64,000 bases of DNA. Origin: DATAEY01 sp045805565. Its GTDB lineage: Bacteria; Actinomycetota; Thermoleophilia; Solirubrobacterales; Solirubrobacteraceae. Below are positions 40,633-48,667 of the stretch, one piece after another. The first letter of the stretch is position 1. Each line of letters starts with the position of its first letter. The translations under genes were made by a program, and so were the position numbers. The notes beneath the pieces were generated by a model, which saw only the letters and a program-made list of their open reading frames with translations, was not told the origin of the DNA and ran no database searches. The stretch spans positions 1 to 64,000 of the forward strand of contig JBJMKZ010000004.1 in the NCBI GenBank assembly GCA_045805565.1, in the 5' to 3' direction.

Positions 40633-41574
40633 TTACTTGCTGATTGCCGCCTCCACCGCCTTGGCGTACCCCTGCATGCCGTTGATGTTCGGATGTAGCG
40701 GCGCCGCGCCCACCGGAGCCACTTCGGGCTCCACCCAGCGTTGGGCCGGAGTCTTCTGGCAGGCGTCATGGTTGTTCCCGGCGGCCTGGTAGCCATCGAC
40801 CAGAGTGGCGTTGTTGGCCTTGGCCACCTTGGCCAGCATCGCGTTTAGCTCCTCCTCCTTGGCGACTACGTAGGCGGCATCGGCATCCGTGATCGGCACC
40901 TGCGGCCAGCAGCCATGGCCCGATGCGCGGTTCTGAGTCGTCCAGGTGGGCTGGTCGACGGGCAGGATCGGTAGGTAGTTGACGAGGTAGACGGCGGCGC
41001 TGGGCGAACGGGTGTGGATGCCCTGGAGTACGGTGGCCACCTTGTCGGCCGTCCGCTTGATGCGCAGGCTGATCTCGTCGCGGCCACCTCGCACATAGTG
41101 GTCCTGGCAGGGGGTGCCGGTTGGGGTGGTGCTCGCGCAGTTCTCTGAGATCTCAGTGAAGCCGATGTCGTTGCCACCAATGGTCATGGTCACCACGTCG
41201 GTGTCGTTGGCGAGCGCGTCGAACTGGGCAGGTTGACTATCGCCCGTCACGTTCTGGGGGCTCGTCATGTCGTCGGTCTTGGCCCCGCTACAGCTCACGT
41301 CCTTGAGCTGGAGGCTGAGGTCGTTGGCCACCAGGTGCGGGTAGTTCTGGTCGGACTTCACGCACCCCGGTGGCGGGGGCGGCGGTCCGTGGCTGGGGAT
41401 CCCCGGTCCTGCGGTGTAGGAATCGCCCAGCGCCACGTAGCTATCGCCAGTGGCCGCCATGGCGTTTGCTGGCAGCAGGATGGCAAGCGCCAGCGGTGCG
41501 GACAGCAGCAAGGTGAGTACTCCGCGCCGCCGATGGACAGAGTTAGAACGCAACTCCCTTTGCGGCACTTTCAT
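40633..41574 (-). CDS. Secreted SGNH/GDSL hydrolase
   Basis: Exported esterase or lipase of 313 residues. A long signal peptide (basic MKVPQRELRSNSVHRRR, hydrophobic core, cleavage after ANAMA near residue 40) is followed by block I ALGDSYTAGPG with the catalytic serine, block III GGND, and near the C-terminus the HPNINGM with the catalytic histidine. Six cysteines in the mature part could form the three disulphides seen in Streptomyces SGNH lipases. Local base composition is visibly less GC-rich than in neighbouring genes. No regulator or partner is adjacent. Confidence 0.88.
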   Translation of the reverse strand: MKVPQRELRSNSVHRRRGVLTLLLSAPLALAILLPANAMAATGDSYVALGDSYTAGPGIPSHGPPPPPPGCVKSDQNYPHLVANDLSLQLKDVSCSGAKTDDMTSPQNVTGDSQPAQFDALANDTDVVTMTIGGNDIGFTEISENCASTTPTGTPCQDHYVRGGRDEISLRIKRTADKVATVLQGIHTRSPSAAVYLVNYLPILPVDQPTWTTQNRASGHGCWPQVPITDADAAYVVAKEEELNAMLAKVAKANNATLVDGYQAAGNNHDACQKTPAQRWVEPEVAPVGAAPLHPNINGMQGYAKAVEAAISK

Positions 41575-42260
41575 ACCTCCCTGGTCAATCCTTGTCCCCT
41601 AAAGTCGACGATCGCCCTCTGCGGAAGGGGAGCGCTCGGCCCGGGACCTTAGCCCCTAGCTGGAGAGGTTGCGAGTGGCAACCGTAGATGCCAGCCGTCG
41701 GCGGGCTGGCTTGGTAATGACAGACCCTCGCATTCGCCGGGTTTCCTCAGAGCCCTCGGTAGATCAAACCGCTTGCTGCCCTCAAACGAGGCGACTAAAC
41801 CTCGCTCACGCGGCGATCCTTGAGGAGTCCGCAGCGCGCCGCCCCGCCGACCCGCCCGGCACGCTGCCAATCGTGCCCCGCTGGCTTTCGATTAAACGCC
41901 GGGAACTGCTGGGCGATGTGCTGTTCGCCGGGCATAGACCGGCCCAACGAAGAACGCTTGGAATATTGCGGAGACGGCGATGAAGCGAAGGACCCTGTCA
42001 GAGAACCGGATACCCCATCGACCGACCTGCTAAAGGTCGTCGAGGACCGCGGCTACAGCGCCAGGGATTTGCGCCGCCCAGGTAACCGCGCTGCGCGCTG
42101 CCGGCACCCTGGGCCACGTGCTCGGTGTTGGCCGAGGGGCGCGCACCGGATCGGCGGCCTCAGAGGCGGGCGCTAGGGCCCTTCTCGTCGGGTCTCTCAT
42201 CGGATTTTCATGTCGGTCCGCTACTCGTCCTCGGTTGGCCCAGACCGGGAGGACTTGGAG
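41575..42260. other. Gene-free stretch between divergent secreted-protein genes
   Basis: 686 bases separate the divergent SGNH hydrolase and beta-propeller genes. The open frames present (up to about 118 codons) lack family character or ribosome binding sites. Composition is visibly richer in A and T than the surroundings, for example around 41690-41830 and 41885-42000. The stretch must hold two promoters, but none is clear enough to name. A long-range insertion remnant is possible, but no repeat or transposase trace is recognisable. Confidence 0.5.
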
Positions 42261-43217
42261 ATGACCACCGCAAAGCGCGTCTACCTGATTCTCGCTTTGG
42301 CAGCGCTGATCGCCCTTGCCGCCAGCGCCGTGACCCTCACCTCGCGCCCCGCCTCGGCCGCCGGCCCCGTCTCTCTGTACGTCAGCAGCGACAACACGCA
42401 CGACGTCTTGGCCTACGACGGCAACACCGGCGCCTTCCAGCGCAAGTTCGCCCGTGGTGGCGGCCTCAGGGAACCCGAGGGCCTCGCCTTCGGTCCCGAC
42501 GGCAACCTGTACGTCAGCAGCCGCAGCGATGCAGTGCTGCGTTACGACGGCCAGAAGGGCAACTTCATCGATGTCTTCGCCAGCGGCCACGGCCTGCTCG
42601 ATCCGGCCGGCATCGCCTTCGGCGGACCAGGCAAGGACCTCTTCGTCGCCTCGGGCCTCACCGATGACGGCCGCGGCAACCAGATCCTGCGCTTCGACGG
42701 CCACACCGGCGCCTTCGAGGCCGTTGTCGATCCTCGCAACAGGGCGGGCCTCGACGACCCCGAAGCGGTGGTCTTCGGACGAGATGGCCTGGTCTATGTC
42801 ACCAGCACTCCGGAAAATGCACCCGGCGAGGTCCTGGTCTACAACCCGGCGAACAATTCGTTCGTCAAGAAGTTCGTCCCCGCAGCGAGCAGCCACATCG
42901 AGGATCCGACCGGCATGGTCTTTGGCCCCGACGGCGACCTGTTCCTCAGCAGCGCCGCGACGAGCGAGGTCAAGCGCTACGACGGCAAGACCGGCAAATT
43001 CAAAGGCGTCTTCGTCACCGCCCACAGCGGCGGCCTCAATGAAGCCGAGGGCATGGCGTTCGGCTCGAACGGCAACCTGTTCGTCGCAAGCGAGCTGGGC
43101 AACGCGGTGCTGGAGTACAACGGCACCACCGGCGCATTCGTCCGGGAGTTCGTCGCTGCGGGCAGCGGCGGCCTCGCGGAGCCGACGTTCATCATCTTCG
43201 GACCCTCTGCAGCGTGA
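42261..43217 (+). CDS. Secreted NHL/SMP-30-type beta-propeller protein
   Basis: Exported protein of 318 residues. The ATG at 42261 was preferred over 42210 because GGGAGG lies at 42247-42252. A signal peptide (hydrophobic LILALAALIALAASAV, cleavage after ASA near residue 34) is followed by about six repeats of roughly 45 residues. Each repeat follows a pattern like EPEGLAFGPDGNLYVSS...VLRYDG..G.F...F, one propeller blade per repeat. No catalytic residues are evident; such proteins bind ligands or other proteins at the cell surface. Confidence 0.85.
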   Translation: MTTAKRVYLILALAALIALAASAVTLTSRPASAAGPVSLYVSSDNTHDVLAYDGNTGAFQRKFARGGGLREPEGLAFGPDGNLYVSSRSDAVLRYDGQKGNFIDVFASGHGLLDPAGIAFGGPGKDLFVASGLTDDGRGNQILRFDGHTGAFEAVVDPRNRAGLDDPEAVVFGRDGLVYVTSTPENAPGEVLVYNPANNSFVKKFVPAASSHIEDPTGMVFGPDGDLFLSSAATSEVKRYDGKTGKFKGVFVTAHSGGLNEAEGMAFGSNGNLFVASELGNAVLEYNGTTGAFVREFVAAGSGGLAEPTFIIFGPSAA

Positions 43218-43660
43218 GACGGCGCGGGAGGACCCGCGCCGGGTCGCCGCGGCGGCCATCCCTTCGACGAGGTGGTGGAGCGCATCGCGCATCTCGATGC
43301 GAGAACGGTCCACTGCGCGCCCGATGGCCGCGGCAATCTGCGGCAAGGGCAATGGATGTTGGGCGCAGGTACAGCTCGCTTTCCCCCTCCCCGCCCCCTC
43401 GATGGGTGGTCTCGGCGGGCAGACTCATCCCCTGGAAAACGCGGTCGGAGTTTCGCCGCCGGCCGCCACGAGCGAACCTCGTGGCGGCGCTCTGAGCGGC
43501 CGTTTCGGGCCCGACCCCCGGTGGCCCACTCGCGCGCGACGCGGTGGCACGAGACGAGCGAGCGGGCGATGTGCGGCCGAGCGGTTTCGCACGTGCGGAG
43601 TTGCGACTTAGTTGCCACTCCCGTTATTTCGGCCCGGTTCTCGCCCGCAGCGAATACAGC
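43218..43660. other. Gene-free stretch after the beta-propeller gene
   Basis: About 440 bases without a convincing gene. It contains one strong hairpin (43462-43488) and ends at the tRNA-Gly terminator. The open frames in both directions have unnatural composition, and no protein family was recognised. Confidence 0.5.
43462..43488. repeat. Perfect 11-bp hairpin in a gene-free region
   Basis: GCCGCCACGAG (43462-43472) pairs perfectly with CTCGTGGCGGC (43478-43488) around the 5-base loop CGAAC. It lies about 245 bases after the beta-propeller stop and has no T run. It may be a distal terminator or processing hairpin. Confidence 0.5.
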
Positions 43661-43685
43661 AAAACCCCGCAGGTGCGGGGCTTTT
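43661..43685 (-). terminator. Rho-independent terminator of tRNA-Gly
   Basis: Read leftward, CCCCGC/GCGGGG (43665-43670 and 43675-43680) closes a 4-base loop, extended by flanking A/T bases (43661-43664 with 43682-43685), and is followed by TTTTG. It begins 6 bases past the 3' end of tRNA-Gly. It is the only classical GC-stem plus T-run terminator clearly seen in the window. Confidence 0.85.
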
Positions 43686-43691
43686 GTTCAG

Positions 43692-43764
43692 AGCGGACGA
43701 CGGGTCTCGAACCCGCGACCTTCGGCTTGGGAAGCCGACGCTCTACCAGCTGAGCTACGTCCGC
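43692..43764 (-). tRNA. tRNA-Gly (CCC)
   Basis: A 73-nucleotide tRNA. The acceptor stem GCGGACG/CGTCCGC is perfect, with discriminator U as usual for glycine. The D arm is GCTCAGCTGGTAGAGC, the anticodon stem TCGGC/GCCGA closes TTCCCAA (anticodon CCC), and the T arm contains TTCGAGA. CCA is not encoded. A TAAGAT hexamer (43777-43782) 12 bases upstream may be the -10. Confidence 0.97.
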
Positions 43765-43795
43765 GAGACGGGGCTCATCTTAGAGCCGCGCCGGG

Positions 43796-44716
43796 TCAGG
43801 CGCGGACCCTGGCACGCAGCGGCTCCGCGGCCGGGACCGGTTCCTCGACCGACCCGGTGACGGGGTCCGGCGTGGCCAGGACGACGGTCAGCCCGGCGGC
43901 CACGATGGCCGCTCCACCGGCGATCACCGCGACGGTCAGCGCCTGGCCGAGCAGCAGTGCCGCCAGGATCGCCGCGGACACGGGCTCGAGGTAGGAGAGG
44001 ACTCCCACCGTCGTCGCCGGGACCCAGCGCAGCGCGAGCACGTAGAGGATCCCGGTCAGGCCCGTGAGCACGACGCCGAGCAGCGCCAGGTAGCCGATGT
44101 CGGCTCCGGACAGCCGGTAGTCGGCGAAGACGAGCGCCGGCCAGAGGAGCGCCGTGGCGACGCCATCGAGGTAGACCACCACCCTCATGGGGTCCACGTC
44201 GGTGCTGAAGCGCTTCAGCAACACCACTAGCAGGGCCATGCTGATAGCCGCACCCACCGCCAGCGCCACGCCGGCCGGGCGCACCGCCGCGTCGCCGCTG
44301 CCGCCCGACAGCGAGATCAACGCGATGCCGGCCCCGGACACCGCCAGGGCGGCGATCGATACCAGCGGCACGCGCTCGCGGATCAGCAGCGGCGCCAGCA
44401 TCGCGATGACGATCGGGCCGGCGTACGTGATCAGCACCGCGCTGGCCACCGAGGTCTGCTTGATCGCGGCGAAGTACAGCCCCCAGTGCGCCGCCAGCAG
44501 CGCCCCCAGCGCGAGCACCGGCCAGGGCGGCGGGCGCAGCAGGTCCCACCGCCGCAGCGCGATAAGGATCGCCGCCACCGAGAGCGCCGACAGCAGGACG
44601 CGGAAGGCCACGATCGTCAGCGCCGGCATCGGGAGCTCGCGCACGATCACGCCGATGACGCCCCACGAGAGGGCGCTGGCGGCGACGATCAGCGATCCGG
44701 CCGTGTGGCGGGACAC
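43796..44716 (-). CDS. EamA/DMT-family transporter
   Basis: Polytopic membrane protein of 306 residues with ten predicted helices arranged as two EamA repeats (about 10-145 and 155-285), the architecture of drug/metabolite exporters. Sequence features such as ALSWGVIGVIVRELPMP, IAFRVLLSALSV and LEPVSAAILAALLLGQALT are typical. The substrate cannot be predicted. It is divergent from ccmH and lies upstream of the tRNA-Gly gene on the same strand. Confidence 0.88.
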   Translation of the reverse strand: MSRHTAGSLIVAASALSWGVIGVIVRELPMPALTIVAFRVLLSALSVAAILIALRRWDLLRPPPWPVLALGALLAAHWGLYFAAIKQTSVASAVLITYAGPIVIAMLAPLLIRERVPLVSIAALAVSGAGIALISLSGGSGDAAVRPAGVALAVGAAISMALLVVLLKRFSTDVDPMRVVVYLDGVATALLWPALVFADYRLSGADIGYLALLGVVLTGLTGILYVLALRWVPATTVGVLSYLEPVSAAILAALLLGQALTVAVIAGGAAIVAAGLTVVLATPDPVTGSVEEPVPAAEPLRARVRA

Positions 44717-44733
44717 GCGCTCTACCCTAGAGA

Positions 44734-45198
44734 GTGGTGTCCGGACGCCGCCTCGCAGCTCTGTCGGTGCTCGCCGGGATGCTGCTGGCCCCGGCGAGCG
44801 GTCTGGCCGCCGCGGCTCGGACGACGCTTCCGGACGTCGAGGACGAGGTCATGTGCCCGGTCTGCGGCACGCCGCTGAACCTCGCGCAGGCGCCCCAGGC
44901 CGACCGCGAGCGCGCGTTCATCCGTGCCCTGATCGCGCGCGGCGCGACCAAGGCGCAGATCAAGCGCAGGCTGGTCGAGCAGTACGGCCCGCAGGTGCTG
45001 GCCACGCCCCGCCAGAGCGGGTTCGACCTGGCGGCGTACCTCGTCCCGATGGTGCTGGGGGCGGCGGCGCTGGCGCTGCTGGTCGTTGCGCTCGCGCGCT
45101 GGCGCGCCCGGCAGCCGGCGGAGCCCTCCCGGGCGGCGGCGCTCTCCCCTGCCGACGCGCGCCGCCTGGACGAGGACCTGGCCCGTCACGAGCGCTGA
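44734..45198 (+). CDS. ccmH: Cytochrome c maturation thioreductase CcmH
   Basis: 154-residue System I protein that reduces apocytochrome cysteines and works with CcmF. An N-terminal signal/anchor precedes VMCPVCGTPLNLAQAP with the CxxC pair (Cys41, Cys44) and the following helical RAFIRALIARGATKAQI, and a C-terminal membrane segment (about 99-117) is present. It lies about 5.6 kb from ccmE-ccmF, so the maturation genes are split here. GTG codons at 44734 and 44737 are alternative starts. Confidence 0.92.
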   Translation: MVSGRRLAALSVLAGMLLAPASGLAAAARTTLPDVEDEVMCPVCGTPLNLAQAPQADRERAFIRALIARGATKAQIKRRLVEQYGPQVLATPRQSGFDLAAYLVPMVLGAAALALLVVALARWRARQPAEPSRAAALSPADARRLDEDLARHER

Positions 45199-45208
45199 CG
45201 TCGTCCGG

Positions 45209-45224
45209 CCGGGGATTTCCCCGG
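45209..45224. terminator. Short bidirectional hairpin between ccmH and argS
   Basis: CCGGGG-ATTT-CCCCGG, a 6-bp GC stem with a 4-base loop, lies in the 43-base gap between the convergent stops of ccmH and argS. There is no T run on either side; it may terminate both directions weakly. Confidence 0.4.
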
Positions 45225-45241
45225 TCTCGGCGCCGCGGCGG

Positions 45242-46876
45242 CTACATCGAGTCCGGCGCCTCGACTCCGAGCAGGGAGAGACAGCGGGCGATGACCCGCT
45301 GGGCGGCCACCGAGAGCGCCAGCCGGAACGACTCCACCGCCTCCGGCTCCGACCCCACCACCCGGCAGTCGCGGTAGAAGGCCGTGAACTCCTGCGCCAG
45401 CTCGAGTCCGTAGGCGGCGATCCGGTGCGGCGCGCGCCGCTCCACCGCCTCCTCCACCTCACCGGGGAACGCGACGAGCTTGCGTACGAGCGTCCGCTCG
45501 GCCGCCTCCAGCGGCGCGTCGGCGAGCTGTGCGGCCGGGGAGGCGAGCGCCTGCGCCGTGCGCCCCTCTCCCGCCTTGGTCAGGATCGAGGCGATGCGGG
45601 CGTGCGCGTACTGGACGTAATAGACGGGGTTCTCGCTGGACTGCTCGCGCGCCAGGTCGAGGTCGAGGTCGACCGTGGTGTCGTGCGAGCGCTGGAGCAG
45701 GAAGAACCGCGCCGCGTCCACTCCGATCCGGTCGAGCAGCTCGTCGAGGGTGACGAAGTCGCCGCGGCGCTTGGACATCGAGGCCCGCTCGCCGCGCTCG
45801 ATGACGTTGACGAACTGCATGATCACGATCTCCAGCGCCTCGGGCTCGCCTCCCAGCGCCCGCCAGGCCGCCCGCACCCGCTCGACGTAGCCGTGGTGGT
45901 CGGCGCCGAACACGTCGATCAACCGGTCGAAGCCGCGCTCGCGCTTGTTCTCGTGATAGGCGACGTCGGCCGCGAAGTACGTGTGCTCGCCGGTCGAACG
46001 CCGAAGCACGCGATCCTTGTCGTCGCCGAACGCCGAGGTGCGCAGCCACAAGGCTCCCTCCGAGCGGTAGATGTGGCCGGCGCGCTCGAGCTCGGCGTAG
46101 TGCTGCTCCACCGGGTTGGGATCCAGCTCGTGCAGCGCCCGCTCGGAGAACCAGCTATCGAACTCGACCCGGAAGCGCTGCAGCGTGGCCCGAATCGCCT
46201 CCACCATCGCCTCGATGCCCTGGCGAGCGAGCGCGTCGGGATCGGCCTCGGCGGCTCCCGGAATCCGGGCGGCGAGCTCGCGGACGTAGTCGCCCTCGTA
46301 GCCGTCCTCGGGCGGCTCCTCGCCCCGAGCCCGGGCGCGGATCGACTCGCCCAGCTTGCGCACCTGCGAGCCGTGGTCGTTGATGTAGTACTCGCGCACG
46401 ACGTCGTGGCCGGCGAACCCGAGCAGGCGCGCCAGCGCGTCGCCGTAGGCGGCGTGCCGCCCGCCCGCCGCGGTCAGCGGCCCGGTCGGATTGGCCGACA
46501 CGAACTCGATCAGCACGCGCTCGACCGGCGATGCCCACCCGCCCCCGAACTCCTCACCCGCCTCGAGCACGTGGGCCAGGGCCTCGCGATACCAGGGGTC
46601 GGCCAGGAACAGGTTGAGGAAGCCGGGACCGGCGACCTCGGCCCGGTCCAGCCGAACCCCCAGGGTGCGCGCGAGCTCGTCGCCCAGCCGTTGCGCCACC
46701 TCCCGCGGCGGCTGCCCGAGCCGGGGGGCGAGCAGCATCGCGGCGTTGGTCGAGTAGTCGCCGAACTCGAGGCGCCTGGGGCGCTCCAGGGTCGGGCGCG
46801 AGCCGGGCTGGCCGTCGCCGCGCAGGGACTCCGCGGCGCGCTCGACCGCCGCCCTCAGCTCGGCGAGCGGGTTCAC
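45242..46876 (-). CDS. argS: Arginyl-tRNA synthetase with altered HIGH motif
   Basis: Class I aminoacyl-tRNA synthetase of 544 residues. It has the N-terminal additional domain, then EFVSANPTGPL at about 124-134, REYYINDHGSQV, FGADHHGYVERV, the KMSKS-equivalent ASMSKRRGDFVTL, and the C-terminal DALR anticodon-binding domain (SENPVYYVQYAHARI). The HIGH motif that normally reads HVGH or HIGG reads TAAG at residues 135-138 (PLTAAGGR), with both histidines missing, while everything around it is conserved. The GTG at 46874-46876 overlaps the channel gene stop. No second argS is in the window, so this is probably the functional enzyme. Confidence 0.9.
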   Translation of the reverse strand: MNPLAELRAAVERAAESLRGDGQPGSRPTLERPRRLEFGDYSTNAAMLLAPRLGQPPREVAQRLGDELARTLGVRLDRAEVAGPGFLNLFLADPWYREALAHVLEAGEEFGGGWASPVERVLIEFVSANPTGPLTAAGGRHAAYGDALARLLGFAGHDVVREYYINDHGSQVRKLGESIRARARGEEPPEDGYEGDYVRELAARIPGAAEADPDALARQGIEAMVEAIRATLQRFRVEFDSWFSERALHELDPNPVEQHYAELERAGHIYRSEGALWLRTSAFGDDKDRVLRRSTGEHTYFAADVAYHENKRERGFDRLIDVFGADHHGYVERVRAAWRALGGEPEALEIVIMQFVNVIERGERASMSKRRGDFVTLDELLDRIGVDAARFFLLQRSHDTTVDLDLDLAREQSSENPVYYVQYAHARIASILTKAGEGRTAQALASPAAQLADAPLEAAERTLVRKLVAFPGEVEEAVERRAPHRIAAYGLELAQEFTAFYRDCRVVGSEPEAVESFRLALSVAAQRVIARCLSLLGVEAPDSM

Positions 46877-47931
46877 CTGGCGGCGGCGCCGTCCGGCTGG
46901 AAGAGCGCCTCGAGCCGGTCCATCGTGCGCATGGTGCCCATCGCCACCAGCACGTCCCCGGCCTCCAGCACAGTCTCGCTGGACGGCTGCGCGTGGAACG
47001 TGCCGTCCGGACGGCGCAGGGCCACGATGAACGAGCCGCCGCGGATGTCGCCGATCTTCTTGCCCACCCCGTCGCAGCCCTGCGCCACGATGATCTCCTC
47101 CATCCGGTACTCGGGCGCCACGTCGACGACTCCGTACACCTGGGGGTGCAGGGCCAGCCGCGCCATCTCGGCGCCGCTCGCCTTGTAGGGGGAGATCACC
47201 CGGTCGGCGCCGGCCCGCCTGAGCTTCTTCTCGGAGTCCTCGGCCGACGCGCGGGCCACGATCGAGATGTCGGAGCGCAGCTCCCGCGCGGTGAGCGTGA
47301 TGAAGATGTTCTCGGCGTCCGAGTCCACGCAGGCCAGGATCCCCCGGGCACGCTCGATCCCCGCCGCCAGCAGCACCTGGTCGTCGGACGGCGACCCCTC
47401 GATGAACCGCACCCCCACCCCGTCGGCGAGATCGCGGTTCTCGGGATTCTCGTCGATGACCACGTACCTGGCGCCCGCCGCGCGCAGGTCGCGTGCCACC
47501 TGCCGCCCCACGCGGCCGAAGCCGCAGATCAGGTAGTGGTCGGACAGCGAGTCGATCGTCTTCTGCATGCGCCGCTCCGCCAGCAGCTCGGCGAGGTGCC
47601 CGGCCACGAAGAATTCGGTGACGGTCACCAGCGCGTAGAAGAGCGTACCCACGCCCAGGACGATCAGTACGACCTTGACCACCTGGCCCGCGGTGCCCTG
47701 CGGCGAGGGGATCGACCCGACGGTGGCCACCGTGTCCAGCGTCAGGACGAACGCGGCCCACGCCGACAAGCCCTCACTGACCATGAAGCCGACGGTGCCG
47801 GCGACGAGCAGGGCGACGATGACCAGCCCCAGCTGGGCCAGCCGGCGCATGAACGCGACCAGCTCGCCGCGCGCCCGCGCGCGCTGGGTCGTCGCCGCGA
47901 ACTGCATCAGCCGATCAAGGCCCTCCGGCAT
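46873..47931 (-). CDS. Two-TM channel-like protein with RCK (TrkA-N/TrkA-C) domains
   Basis: 352 residues built as a prokaryotic potassium channel. It has two membrane helices (about 32-52 and 84-107) around a pore loop, then a Rossmann-type RCK domain (YLICGFGRVGRQVARDLR, about 133-150) and a TrkA-C domain (about 265-340). The pore loop reads DTVATVGSIPSP (66-77), so the selectivity-filter TVGYGD is TVGSIP; the Tyr-Gly-Asp is gone. Ion selectivity is therefore uncertain. The ATG overlaps the rlmH stop by one base, and argS follows with a GTGA overlap. Confidence 0.85.
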   Translation of the reverse strand: MPEGLDRLMQFAATTQRARARGELVAFMRRLAQLGLVIVALLVAGTVGFMVSEGLSAWAAFVLTLDTVATVGSIPSPQGTAGQVVKVVLIVLGVGTLFYALVTVTEFFVAGHLAELLAERRMQKTIDSLSDHYLICGFGRVGRQVARDLRAAGARYVVIDENPENRDLADGVGVRFIEGSPSDDQVLLAAGIERARGILACVDSDAENIFITLTARELRSDISIVARASAEDSEKKLRRAGADRVISPYKASGAEMARLALHPQVYGVVDVAPEYRMEEIIVAQGCDGVGKKIGDIRGGSFIVALRRPDGTFHAQPSSETVLEAGDVLVAMGTMRTMDRLEALFQPDGAAAR

Positions 47932-48338
47932 CAGTAGTGGTAGGGCTCGCGGGCCAGGATCTTGTGGGCCCGGTAGATCTGCTCGAGCAGGACCACCCGT
48001 GCGAGCTGATGGGGCAGGGTCAGGGCGCCGAGCGAGAATCGGTGGTCCGCCGACTGGAGCGTCAGCCCCTTGGGGCCGCCGATGACGAAGCAGAGGTCGC
48101 GCCCGTTCTGTCGGCGGCGCTCGAGGAACCCGGCGAACGACTCGCTGTCGAACGTCTCCCCGGTCCGGTCGAGCAGCGAGACGAAGGTTCGGCGCGGCAG
48201 GCGCCGAGCCACATGCTCGTCCTCGCGCACCTCGATCACCTCCAGTCGGGTGTGACCGGCGAGCAGCCTCTGATAGTGCTGGACGTCGTCGGCGAACGGC
48301 GGCCGCAACCGGCCGACGGCCAGGACGATGATCCGCAC
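47931..48338 (-). CDS. rlmH: 23S rRNA (pseudouridine1915-N3)-methyltransferase RlmH
   Basis: SPOUT-class methyltransferase of 135 residues that modifies helix 69 of 23S rRNA. The opening MRIIVLAVGRLRPPF, the AdoMet-binding FVIGGPKGL, the helix FSLGALTLPHQLARVVLLEQIYRA, and the C-terminal YHY are all diagnostic. It heads the leftward rlmH-channel-argS operon and is divergent from the DUF3467 gene, with a 17-base gap. Confidence 0.95.
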   Translation of the reverse strand: MRIIVLAVGRLRPPFADDVQHYQRLLAGHTRLEVIEVREDEHVARRLPRRTFVSLLDRTGETFDSESFAGFLERRRQNGRDLCFVIGGPKGLTLQSADHRFSLGALTLPHQLARVVLLEQIYRAHKILAREPYHY

Positions 48339-48355
48339 CCTGCGATACTAGACCG

Positions 48356-48667
48356 ATGGCGCCGGACGACGAGGGGCAGGAACGCCAGATCAACATCCAC
48401 TTCTCGCCGGAGATCATGGCCGGTGTCTACGCGAACTTCGCGAACGTCTCGCACTCCGACTACGAGTTCACGGTCACCTTCGCCCGCGTGGACCACGAGG
48501 TGGACGACGAGGAGATCCCCGGCGTGGTCGTATCGCGCGTGAACCTCTCGCCGAAGTTCATGCGGGAGCTGATCGACGCGATGGAGGACAACTACTCGAA
48601 GTGGCGCACGCGCGAGGGGATCAAGAACCTGCCCGAATTCGGGACCCAGGACGAGACTGAGCCCTAG
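48356..48667 (+). CDS. DUF3467 protein
   Basis: Small soluble protein of 103 residues. The core INIHFSPEIMAGVYANFANVSHSDYEFTVTFARVD with VVSRVNLSPKFMRELIDAMEDNYSKW is the DUF3467 domain, a short beta-alpha fold found across bacteria with no assigned function. It converges on the M48 protease gene, overlapping it by 4 bases. Confidence 0.88.
   Translation: MAPDDEGQERQINIHFSPEIMAGVYANFANVSHSDYEFTVTFARVDHEVDDEEIPGVVVSRVNLSPKFMRELIDAMEDNYSKWRTREGIKNLPEFGTQDETEP

Noticed and set aside
41649..42176. Possible small genes between the SGNH hydrolase and the beta-propeller gene
   Set aside because: Frames of 60-118 codons lack ribosome binding sites, conserved motifs and the codon bias of neighbouring genes.
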